Assembly: GCA_024720975.1 (NCBI GenBank)
Contig: JANJXX010000004.1
Location: 32,517 to 96,516, forward strand
DNA: 64,000 bases
Direction of reading: 5' to 3'
From: Candidatus Panguiarchaeum symbiosum
GTDB taxonomy: Archaea; Asgardarchaeota; Njordarchaeia; Njordarchaeales; Panguiarchaeaceae
The notes beneath the pieces are model-generated. The model saw nothing but the letters and a program-made list of their open reading frames with translations, ran no database searches and had not been told where the DNA came from. Both the position numbers and the translations under genes were made by a program. Shown here one piece after another: positions 19,477 to 28,316 of this stretch; position 1 is the stretch's first letter, and each line of letters opens with the position of its first letter.

Positions 19477-20884
19477 GTGATGAAATATAGCAAGTTTAAG
19501 AAGAAAAGCACTTATTGTTCAATTAGCGATACTAACCGGCCTTCAGGGAGCTCACAGATCAGTACTAATACCAATACTTCGCCAGATAATCGAGAATTTC
19601 GAAATCTCATATGGTTCTGGGGGAATGTTTGTAGGTATGTACATGCTTCTTTCAGGACTTGCTTCACTTGGATGGGCGACATATTCCGATTGGACTGGAC
19701 TTCAGAGAAGAGTTCTAATAGTTTTGGGTGTTCTAGGATGCTCTCTATTTACAATTCTTAGTATCGGTACCCCTATATTTTATATCTTCGCGGTACTTTA
19801 CATTTTAGCAGGAATGTCCATAAGTGTAATATCACCACTAGCGACGACCATTATCCTAGATATAACATGGAGATACGAAAGAACAATCGTTATTATGGCT
19901 TTTTCGATCATTAGTGGAATTGGATACATATTCGGTTTTGGTTTAGGTTTAATTACCACGGCAATATTCAATAATTGGCGTCTGCCGATCGCGATACTTG
20001 CAGCATCAATTTTCATAGTCAGTTTACCATTCGCAATACTGCTTAAAGAACCTCCAAAGGGGTTCTCTGAAGAGGAACTTAATGAAATACTCAGAAAGAC
20101 CTATAGATATCCCTTCACTTTAAGTCCCAAAGATTTGAAAGTTATCACTGGAAATAGGAGTAACATTTTTGCCACACTGCAAGGCATCTTCGGAATAATA
20201 GGAAGTGGTTCTATTGAAGTATGGATCCTTCAATATTTAGTGAGAGAGGCACACACTAATGAAATAGTGGCCTCCATACTAATGGGGTTAGGAGCCATCG
20301 GAGGCTTACCAGGACTAGCTATTGCAAAGCTTGCTGATTTAACATCTAGAAGAATGAATAAAGCAAAACCCATCATTGCTGCAATATGCTCCTCCATAAC
20401 AGCAAGCGCATTTTTGATATTTCTAGTATTGCCTCTTAACCTAAACTTTGAGACAAATGATGCTGTAATGGCCGCAACATATCTTATCGAGGCACTTTCT
20501 AAGGATCCCCTACTATCGACAGCTATAGCCTCATTCTTTATTGCTATGGTATCTAATTCACCAATAGGTCCAATAAAGGTTGCTATTCTCTCAGAGGTTA
20601 ACCTTCCCGAGCACAGAGCAACAGTAATTTCTGGCTCAGGCATAATTGAGCTCTTTTCTAAAAGTTTGGGGATAGCAGTACTAGGCTTATTAGTCGACCT
20701 GCTGGGCAGTTTTAGAATACCACTAATGATCGCTGTCTCCATGTGGTTCGTATCTGCATTTTACTGGACAAAGATGAGTAAAACTATCACAATCGATGCT
20801 TGGAAACTAGGTTTATTACTACAAGAGAGAAAAATACTCCTCTTAAAGTTTAATGATGCTCAGGGGATAAGTAATAAATCTTAA
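19477..20884 (+). CDS. MFS transporter; N-terminus only reachable through a frameshift near 19507
   Basis: Frame 2 is open from 19484 (ALIVQLAILTGLQGAHRSVLIPILRQIIENFEISYGSGGMFVGMY...) but has no start codon before 19625. Frame 1 supplies GTG/ATG at 19477/19480 (MMKYSKFKKK). Confidence 0.75.
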
Positions 20885-20956
20885 ATAACAGGCAGTTCAT
20901 TACATAATAATGGATTAGTACACTTAATTAATAATCTTTGCATTCGGTGTTTTTAT

Positions 20957-22126
20957 TTGTCTGAGGTACAACCACAAGAGAAATTCCAGATAGGCGACTG
21001 GGAAATAAGTCTCGTTCCCCAATCCAAACCACGTGAACTTGTGATCGAACTTACAACTGAGTGTAACTTAAATTGTCTTCACTGCTTCCGGAATTCGATG
21101 AAAGAGCCATTTGGATCAATGTCAAATGGAACGATGACAAGAGTCCTCGAGGAGGTATCAAACAATAATATTAAGGCTGTAACTTTATCGGGATTGGGCG
21201 AACCTCTGTATCATCCTAAGGCATTGTGGTTCATAAAAGAACTCAAGGAGAGAGGTGCTAGAGTTCTCTTAAACACTAATGGTATTTTCCTCTCGAAGCA
21301 CCTGAATGAGATCATCGACTTAGGAGTTGATGCTTTAATCCTAAGCATTGAGGGCTTGGAGCCCGAAACTTATAAATTGTTTCGAATTGGGGCGGACTTA
21401 GACATCGCTATTCAGTGTATAAGAGGAACCTATAGTAAGAAGAGGGAACTCAAATCAAATTTGCCATTAGTTGGTGTTCAATTCACTTTAACTAGAGTAA
21501 ATGCAAACCAGATAGGCAAACTTTCAGAGCTTATCAGGAACGGTGTTGGAGTCATAATTATATCTAATATAATTCCCATATCACACTACTACGAAGAACT
21601 TGCATGCTTCAATGATGAGGATTGTGCTAAATTATACTCGGAGCAACTTGAGATCCTTGGAAGGAAACTTGTCGACGTTTGGAATGTCTTTGTATCAAGA
21701 AGCTATACGACCCCTCAGCAGACTTTTCATTGCCCATTCGTTGAAAATGATGCACTATTCATCAGATGGGACGGCAAAGTTGCTCCCTGCCTTCATTATT
21801 CACATGACTGGGTTTTCTATATGAATGGTACAAGGAGAAGCATAAAAAGCGTAATATTTGGGGATGTGAAGGAAGAGAGCATTGTTGATATTTGGAGGAA
21901 AATTAATTATGTAATGTTCAGATTCAAAGCGAAGTTCGGCTATAAACCATCATGCTTTGATTGCCATCTAAGAAATTGGTGCTCGTATACATTTTCAAAT
22001 GAAGCCGATTGTTATGGAAATACACCTACATGCGCTCATTGTCCACTCGCAAGGGGCTTATCATCATGCCCATTAATCTCATTAGTACCCATATCGAAAA
22101 TCGCTCTACAACCGATAAAATCCTGA
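20957..22126 (+). CDS. Radical SAM/SPASM protein, tungsten-cofactor oxidoreductase maturase type
   Basis: 'LTTECNLNCLHCFRNSM'; C-terminal Cys cluster 'CFDCHLRNWC...DCYGNTPTCAHCPLARGLSSCP'. Confidence 0.8.
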   Translation: MSEVQPQEKFQIGDWEISLVPQSKPRELVIELTTECNLNCLHCFRNSMKEPFGSMSNGTMTRVLEEVSNNNIKAVTLSGLGEPLYHPKALWFIKELKERGARVLLNTNGIFLSKHLNEIIDLGVDALILSIEGLEPETYKLFRIGADLDIAIQCIRGTYSKKRELKSNLPLVGVQFTLTRVNANQIGKLSELIRNGVGVIIISNIIPISHYYEELACFNDEDCAKLYSEQLEILGRKLVDVWNVFVSRSYTTPQQTFHCPFVENDALFIRWDGKVAPCLHYSHDWVFYMNGTRRSIKSVIFGDVKEESIVDIWRKINYVMFRFKAKFGYKPSCFDCHLRNWCSYTFSNEADCYGNTPTCAHCPLARGLSSCPLISLVPISKIALQPIKS

Positions 22127-22749
22127 CTGTCGCTAGTCATTGTCGGAGCTTTTTCAACGTCAAGGAATTTTATAACTAGTACTTGTTCCTCAATTTTACA
22201 CCAACTTTTCTCTCTTGGATTATACACATATGCCTTACCTCGAATAGTAATTACCTCCGCTCCATTTGCCTTAAATCTCTCCAGGATTTTCCCGTGAAAG
22301 TATACATTCAAAAAGCTGTAGATCCATCTACTTCTCACACAAGCACTTACATCTCCTACAATCATATGCACTCCACCTTTGAAGAAACAAAATACTAGAA
22401 AATCACGAAACCACGTCACAGCAAAGAAGAATCCAAGATAAATTTTACAGCCTTTTTGCTTGCATAAGACTTCGTTAATGAACCGGGCTATAGCTAATAC
22501 TCTATAAGTATTAAGGGAAATATGTATATAGAAACATGTACAAACACTTGATGACGCGATAAAAAATACCAAGTTTTTAAGCCAAGTTACGAGATATATC
22601 ACAACAATTGTCGCCAAAAGTAGAAGATTCCTAGTTACAAGATATATTCTTTGGTTGCTTAAGTTTCTTATACTTTTGATTTTTCGGCTGAATAAAACCG
22701 AGTCATAGACGAATATAAAGAGGAATATGCACGCTATTAGTGATATCAT
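22036..22749 (-). CDS. Uncharacterised membrane protein (3' end overlaps the rSAM gene)
   Basis: 237 aa ORF with hydrophobic N-terminal half and soluble 'GAEVITIRGKAYVYNPREKSWCKIEEQVLVIKFLDVEKAP' domain; overlap lowers confidence. Confidence 0.5.
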   Translation of the reverse strand: MISLIACIFLFIFVYDSVLFSRKIKSIRNLSNQRIYLVTRNLLLLATIVVIYLVTWLKNLVFFIASSSVCTCFYIHISLNTYRVLAIARFINEVLCKQKGCKIYLGFFFAVTWFRDFLVFCFFKGGVHMIVGDVSACVRSRWIYSFLNVYFHGKILERFKANGAEVITIRGKAYVYNPREKSWCKIEEQVLVIKFLDVEKAPTMTSDSQDFIGCRAIFDMGTNEINGHDDKPLASGQ

Positions 22750-22797
22750 TTGTTTATCAACTTCTATTCCGCCAAAACTAAAATCATGTAAGTACCT

Positions 22798-23217
22798 TTA
22801 GTATTCTCCTAGAACAGAAACTATTATCTTTCTAACGCGTGGTCTTGTGTCGAGTTCGAGGAATACTATCTGTTGCCAGGTGCCAAGAATTAGCTCTCCA
22901 TTCCTTATAGGTACCGTTATTGATGGACCTATTATGCTAGCTTTAACGTGTGACCTACCATTATCATCTCCCCATTTCTCATGGTGGTAATAGTATATAT
23001 CATTGGGCGCAATTCTCGCTAACGCTAGAGCTAAATCTTTTTTCAAACCTGGCTCGTATTCCATTGTAGTTACTGCCCCTGTTGACCCGACTACGAATAT
23101 GTTAGCAATGCCATTTTTAACTCCTGATTTTGCAATTATCTCTCTAACGTTGTTTGTAATATCAACGATATCATTCTCTCCTTTAGTCTTGAGTTCAAAC
23201 TCATCTTGATAAAACAT
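22798..23217 (-). CDS. YjbQ/UPF0047 family protein
   Basis: 'NIFVVGSTGAVTTMEYEPGLKKDLALALARIAP...YHHEKWGDDNGRSHVKASIIGPSITVPIRNGELILGTWQQIVFLELDTRPRVRKI'. Confidence 0.93.
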   Translation of the reverse strand: MFYQDEFELKTKGENDIVDITNNVREIIAKSGVKNGIANIFVVGSTGAVTTMEYEPGLKKDLALALARIAPNDIYYYHHEKWGDDNGRSHVKASIIGPSITVPIRNGELILGTWQQIVFLELDTRPRVRKIIVSVLGEY

Positions 23218-23220
23218 CTG

Positions 23221-23958
23221 TTAGCTCACCAGAGAATTGTAAATCACGGAGAAATTGAGAACAATATTGGAGCCACATAATTCTACTGCTTCAAGCTTGA
23301 GTTTTGGGGAATCCTCAACACTGCAAAAAACTGTTCCTCTGACCATGGATATAGCATTATCTCCAAACAAAACTGGTGATACTGAGACGCGCAAGTAGTC
23401 GACAAGGGCCATTTTAAAGAATGATCCTATTACAAGTCCACCTCCCTCAACCATAAGCACCTTTACGTCGTATTTCTTTCTAAGATACATTAAAAGCTGC
23501 TTTAAGTCGACCTCATTCTCGCCAAACACTACAACATCAACTCCCAATTCCCTCAACTTATTTATTTTTTCGTGCGAAGCCCTCTTTGAGGTTGCTATTA
23601 TTGTCTTTACCTCCGGATGTCTGGTTATAACCTCAGCATCTAAGGGGATTTTACATGTACTATCTAGGACTACCCTCATAGGATGTCTGTCGCTTTTATA
23701 GTACTTCTCACTAACAGTAAGGTGCGGATTGTCATGCAGTATCGTATTTATCCCAACTAAAATCGCATCCACCAAACTTCGCAACTTATGAACTTCAACC
23801 TTGTCATCGAAGGATGAGAGTCTTGTCTCCCCACATGCGGACGCTAGTTTTCCATCAAGACTAATGGCGCAACTAACAATTACGAATGGTCGCCAATCTT
23901 TTGGATTCCAAGGAGTTCGCTCGGTGGAATATATAACTTGGCAATGCATTCTAGTCAC
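23221..23958 (-). CDS. 2,5-diamino-6-ribosylamino-pyrimidinone 5'-phosphate reductase (archaeal RibD C-terminal type)
   Basis: 'VIVSCAISLDGKLASACGETRLSSFDDKVEVHKLRSLVDAILVGINTILHDNPHLTV', 'VLMVEGGGLVIGSFF'. Confidence 0.88.
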   Translation of the reverse strand: MTRMHCQVIYSTERTPWNPKDWRPFVIVSCAISLDGKLASACGETRLSSFDDKVEVHKLRSLVDAILVGINTILHDNPHLTVSEKYYKSDRHPMRVVLDSTCKIPLDAEVITRHPEVKTIIATSKRASHEKINKLRELGVDVVVFGENEVDLKQLLMYLRKKYDVKVLMVEGGGLVIGSFFKMALVDYLRVSVSPVLFGDNAISMVRGTVFCSVEDSPKLKLEAVELCGSNIVLNFSVIYNSLVS

Positions 23959-24314
23959 GGCATTTAGCCTCGATAATCATCAACGCTACCTATAGAAACA
24001 TTAATTCATTGAGGACTCAAAAAGTACTAAAAGCTTCATCAAAGCAACACTTAACTAAACCTTTAAACCAAGAAATTAAACTGATAGAGCTAACCGAATG
24101 GATATTATAAGCGAGACTAGTTTACAAGTAAGACTTAATTCTAGAGGCGCTAACAGTTCTAAAAGCTCCAGCGGGGGTATTACAACTGCACAAATAAAAT
24201 TTATTATCATGACTCTTATGAAAGTTTGTGAATGTAAATTACTCAAGTCGCAGAGTTAGGTGTATGAGAATGCCATGCTCAGGATGCCAGTAAACCTGAC
24301 GAGACAAGGCGAGT

Positions 24315-25490
24315 ATGATGAACTCAGAAGAGGTTAAACCGAATAGACAACACAGCTTTTTTGTTCAGTCCACGTTTGCATTAGGTTTTAGCGCCGGGAG
24401 GTTAATTGCTGGGGGACTTTTGGAACATTATTTAGGAGTAGCTCTCTTCAAAAGCTGGGCCATCGCTATTTATCCCGTAGTTCTAACAACTAGAGGTGCT
24501 TTAAATGGAATTCTAGCTGCTAGACTAAGTACGGGTCTTAATATAGGACTTATAAAACCTAGTTTTAGAGGTAGTACAGGCTGCTATCATGCTATCGTCT
24601 CGTCCCTCATGGCACTTTCAATGATTGTGAGCCTTATTTTAAGTGTTATAGCTTTGTTACTAACGGGCACACCAATAAGTGAATTTCCTTTAATACTAGC
24701 CATATGCATATCAATCCAGGCCTTAACTCTGCTTTTGACAGAACCTCTTACATCCGCCGCTGGTTTTCTTGCTTTTAAGAAAGGTTTAGATCCAGATGCA
24801 ATGTTGTATCCAATATCCTCGACTATAGCAGACATATGGGCCACTAGTTCATATATCATAGTCCTATCGCTTGTTTTTTTCTTCCCGGGTGGAGTTCTAT
24901 TGACTTATATCATTGCTATAGCAACTATCATAGTCACTGTAATCTTCGCTTTCATTTCTAGGAGAGAGGCTGAGTACTGGAGAACCTTGGAAGAGAGCTC
25001 ATTAACAATAATATTAGTAACTTTTATATCCACGCTCTCAGGCTACGCTCTCTTTGGTATAAGATCTAAAATTGGAGAATTCCCGGGAGTTTTGTTGGTT
25101 TACCCTGCCTTGATAGGCACTTTAGGAGACATCGTCGCTATATTTGGTTCACTATCCACCACGAGAATCTTCTTAGGAGCTGTCGAAAGAAAATTGTCTA
25201 GAGTTCTTGCCCAAGTAAGGGACATAATTCAATTGTGGCTATCAGCCATGATATACTTTACAATGTATGGTTTAATAGCCTATTTCTTTAGTAGAGAAAT
25301 TTCGAGGCTCCTCATTTCATTGATTTCTTTCAACATGGTATTTCCAGTAGTGATCACATTGGCCTCGATTGTGGCAATCCTAACTTTTAAGAGAGGTTGG
25401 AATCCCGACAATTTTGTGATCCCCATAGAAACTACTCTTACTGATGTGATTATGACAGTCTCTATTGCTCTGCTTATTACAATCCTGTAG
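24315..25490 (+). CDS. MgtE/SLC41-like divalent cation transporter
   Basis: Duplicated membrane domain with 'KKGLDPDAMLYPISSTIADIWAT' and 'KRGWNPDNFVIPIETTLTDVIMT'. Confidence 0.82.
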   Translation: MMNSEEVKPNRQHSFFVQSTFALGFSAGRLIAGGLLEHYLGVALFKSWAIAIYPVVLTTRGALNGILAARLSTGLNIGLIKPSFRGSTGCYHAIVSSLMALSMIVSLILSVIALLLTGTPISEFPLILAICISIQALTLLLTEPLTSAAGFLAFKKGLDPDAMLYPISSTIADIWATSSYIIVLSLVFFFPGGVLLTYIIAIATIIVTVIFAFISRREAEYWRTLEESSLTIILVTFISTLSGYALFGIRSKIGEFPGVLLVYPALIGTLGDIVAIFGSLSTTRIFLGAVERKLSRVLAQVRDIIQLWLSAMIYFTMYGLIAYFFSREISRLLISLISFNMVFPVVITLASIVAILTFKRGWNPDNFVIPIETTLTDVIMTVSIALLITIL

Positions 25491-25561
25491 GATGTACGCA
25501 AGGAAACTTGTACCATAATACGATATAAAATATAGAGGTAAGTATCTTTTGTACCTTTGGT

Positions 25562-26230
25562 CTACTTGAATTCGCTAATCTGATTTTGATCTCTTAAACA
25601 GTTTAAAGAATGCTTCTCAGCCTGACTAAAGAATGCTAAACGCTGGAAGGATGTAATTGTTGATCCAATTGTAATTACCAAGCAAATAATCTCTAAGATG
25701 CTCAGACTAACATAACTGAATTGGAACGTTCTATTGCCGAAATACCAGGCAAGAATAATCCCACCGAAGAGCGTTCCAAGCTTCTCTTTCCTCTCAAATA
25801 GTCCGACTCCAAGCGCCTTGACATGTAATTCAGCTTCTCCGCGGGCCCGAATGTAACTAGGTAGAAACATAGCAAGTAATGTTAGTAGTGCTATCCAAGA
25901 CCTTACGTAACTGCCTATCATAAGGCCCATGATCATTATACCTTCCACAACTCTATCAGTAGTATTGTCGAGCAGTGTCCCATACTTTGATACCTTGCCG
26001 GTTGCCCTTGCAATGGCACCATCAAAAACATCAAATATTCCCGCTAGAACTATAATCACAAGCGCCATTAGCAAGTCTCTGTGTGCAAAGTAGTATAGTG
26101 ATATGCATGCTATAACCACCGAACTAGCTGTCATCATTGTTGGTGTAAATCCTAACTTAGATAAAACTTTGCCAATGATTATCGTTTTCCTCTCATAGAC
26201 TTTTCTGTAATTGGGAGTATATTCCGTCAT
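25562..26230 (-). CDS. CDP-alcohol phosphatidyltransferase family (archaetidylinositol phosphate synthase-like)
   Basis: 'DVFDGAIARATGKVSKYGTLLDNTTDR' fits the DGxxAR(x8)GxxxDxxxD signature. Confidence 0.88.
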   Translation of the reverse strand: MTEYTPNYRKVYERKTIIIGKVLSKLGFTPTMMTASSVVIACISLYYFAHRDLLMALVIIVLAGIFDVFDGAIARATGKVSKYGTLLDNTTDRVVEGIMIMGLMIGSYVRSWIALLTLLAMFLPSYIRARGEAELHVKALGVGLFERKEKLGTLFGGIILAWYFGNRTFQFSYVSLSILEIICLVITIGSTITSFQRLAFFSQAEKHSLNCLRDQNQISEFK

Positions 26231-27171
26231 TATTCTAACCTCTTAATTTTGTCAATTAAAGCTTCAAAACGTTGAAAGACTTTCTTAAAGTCTAGATTAA
26301 AATCAGGGCCCACAGATTCTACCATAAATGAGGCAGCTGCCGAAGCGAAAACCGCCGCCTCTAATGGATCATTATGTTTTAGATAGTAATATAGAAAAGA
26401 CCCTCCATAAACGTCTCCGCATCCTGTGGGATCCTTTTCAATTGTTCTATATGCCGGTATGCCGTATACTTTGTCATCGAAACATATCACAGAGCCTCTT
26501 TCAGCAAGCGTGACTATGCCTATTTTTGCACCAAGTTCTGTCATCTTTTTCACAGCTTTCACTGGGTCTTCTGTCCCGAAAATTGTCTTTGCCTCATGCT
26601 CATTTGGCTTGAATACGTCAACTACTCCAATTAAGTCAAAAAGTGCTGGATTATTGACCCTTCTTACAGTCCTTTCCTCTAAGACACGGATGTACCCCTG
26701 AGGATCCACCAGTGTCACGCCATCATAACCTTCACTTCTAAGCTCTCTGATTAGCTTTATAGAATCAGCAACCGAGATTTCATCGAGTATTGGGCCTAGC
26801 AATATTGACCTCGACCCGAGAAGAGTATCTCGAGGAATTTTTTCGATGTCTATGGGGTCTGCTCGGCCTATCACTTCAAGAATTCTATCATTCATTCTCT
26901 CATCTATATACTTAAGATAGAATCCCCCTGTTTCCCTAGATTCATAGAATAAAAACTTAACATTGTACTCTGACAGTTTTTGTTCAGCATACTTCCTAAA
27001 GTCTCTTCCGATGGTTCCTATTATAATACTCTCGCCACCAAGCTTACTAACAGCTAATCCAGCGTTGGTAGAACATCCTGAGAGTACTCTACTATCCGTC
27101 TTTACAAATGGTGTCTCTATCACATCGAGGACAGGATTGCCTATTGCTGCAAGGGTATACTTTACCATCAT
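26230..27171 (-). CDS. PfkB family carbohydrate/nucleoside kinase
   Basis: 'LSGCSTNAGLAVSKLGGESIIIGTIGRD' and 'DPTGCGDVYGGSFLYYYL'. Confidence 0.88.
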   Translation of the reverse strand: MMVKYTLAAIGNPVLDVIETPFVKTDSRVLSGCSTNAGLAVSKLGGESIIIGTIGRDFRKYAEQKLSEYNVKFLFYESRETGGFYLKYIDERMNDRILEVIGRADPIDIEKIPRDTLLGSRSILLGPILDEISVADSIKLIRELRSEGYDGVTLVDPQGYIRVLEERTVRRVNNPALFDLIGVVDVFKPNEHEAKTIFGTEDPVKAVKKMTELGAKIGIVTLAERGSVICFDDKVYGIPAYRTIEKDPTGCGDVYGGSFLYYYLKHNDPLEAAVFASAAASFMVESVGPDFNLDFKKVFQRFEALIDKIKRLE

Positions 27172-27293
27172 AATCCCCTTATAAAACCAAGCTCAAAATC
27201 CCGAATAACCAATAAGAAATTTAAACTTGTATATTACTGTACTGACCTAGACAACCATATTTGCTCACTCGTAGCATTTAAGTGAATATTTAG

Positions 27294-28316
27294 ATGACAT
27301 CTTCGATAACTATTGTGATACAAATGGTAATTGTTGGAATCGACATTGGAGCTACATGGACCAGAATAGCTTTAGCTGATCACAATGGGAAGATTATCTC
27401 TAAGATAAAGAAAATTGCAACACTTCAAGAGGGAGAAGACAAATTCGACATGCTTAGGAGGATAGAGCTGACAGTAAGAGAACTATCGACACAAATTGGC
27501 AGTGATATCGAAGCCATAGGTGTCGGAACCATTGGCCCCTTGGATTTGAAAAAGGGCGTTATATTGCATACACCTAATTTGCCCATCGAAAATGTTCCGA
27601 TATTACGCTACCTTAGGGAAAGATTTCGAGTCCCAGTATACATGGTAAATGATTGCACAGCAGCTGTAATAGGGGAGAAGTTCTTTGGTGTAGGAAGGCA
27701 TTATGATAATATTGTGTATATAACAATAAGCACAGGCATAGGTGGTGGAGCGATTGTAGACGGAAATGTTCTGTTTGGAAAGGATGGAAATGCCGTCGAA
27801 ATAGGACATGTTGTTGTTGATCATTCTGGAAAATTGAAATGCGGTTGTGGGGGGTATGGACACTGGGAGGCCTATACTTCCGGGAAGAACATTGGCAAGT
27901 TTGTGGATCTCTTGCTTCGTGAATTCTTTAGTGCAGATGAATACAAACTAAGTGTGCTTAGCAAATGCGTTGAATCACCTGTAGATCTTAAATACTCACA
28001 CATAACAAAGGCCGCTAGGGCAAATGACTCGCTGGCACTTAGAATCCTGGATATTGTAGCAAACGTTAATGCGGCAGGTCTAGCTACAGTAATAAATTCA
28101 TATGATCCAGATGTGGTTAGTTTTGGAGGTGCTGTTATACTTGAAAATCCACCAGAACTCCTCCTTGAGCCATTAAAGGAGAAAGTAGTAAAGTTTATTA
28201 TAAATCGCGAGCCAGAAATTCTTATAACACCGCTTGGAGAGGACATCGTTCTCATGGGTGCTGTAGCCATAGCTTTAGATCCAGAAGTTATACCGAAAAA
28301 ATTTAGAGAGCTTTGA
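27294..28316 (+). CDS. ROK family sugar kinase (glucokinase-like)
   Basis: 'IGIDIGATWTRIALAD', 'VYITISTGIGGGAIVDG', 'EIGHVVVDHSGKLKCGCGGYGHWEAYTSG'. Confidence 0.9.
   Translation: MTSSITIVIQMVIVGIDIGATWTRIALADHNGKIISKIKKIATLQEGEDKFDMLRRIELTVRELSTQIGSDIEAIGVGTIGPLDLKKGVILHTPNLPIENVPILRYLRERFRVPVYMVNDCTAAVIGEKFFGVGRHYDNIVYITISTGIGGGAIVDGNVLFGKDGNAVEIGHVVVDHSGKLKCGCGGYGHWEAYTSGKNIGKFVDLLLREFFSADEYKLSVLSKCVESPVDLKYSHITKAARANDSLALRILDIVANVNAAGLATVINSYDPDVVSFGGAVILENPPELLLEPLKEKVVKFIINREPEILITPLGEDIVLMGAVAIALDPEVIPKKFREL

Noticed and set aside
24200-24314. Possible structured leader (riboswitch-like) upstream of the MgtE-like transporter
   Set aside because: No convincing long stems or known motif could be identified by eye; needs covariance analysis.
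27294-28316. ROK kinase / P-type ATPase convergent overlap (28303-28316)
   Set aside because: A short 3' overlap between convergent genes is common in compact archaeal genomes.
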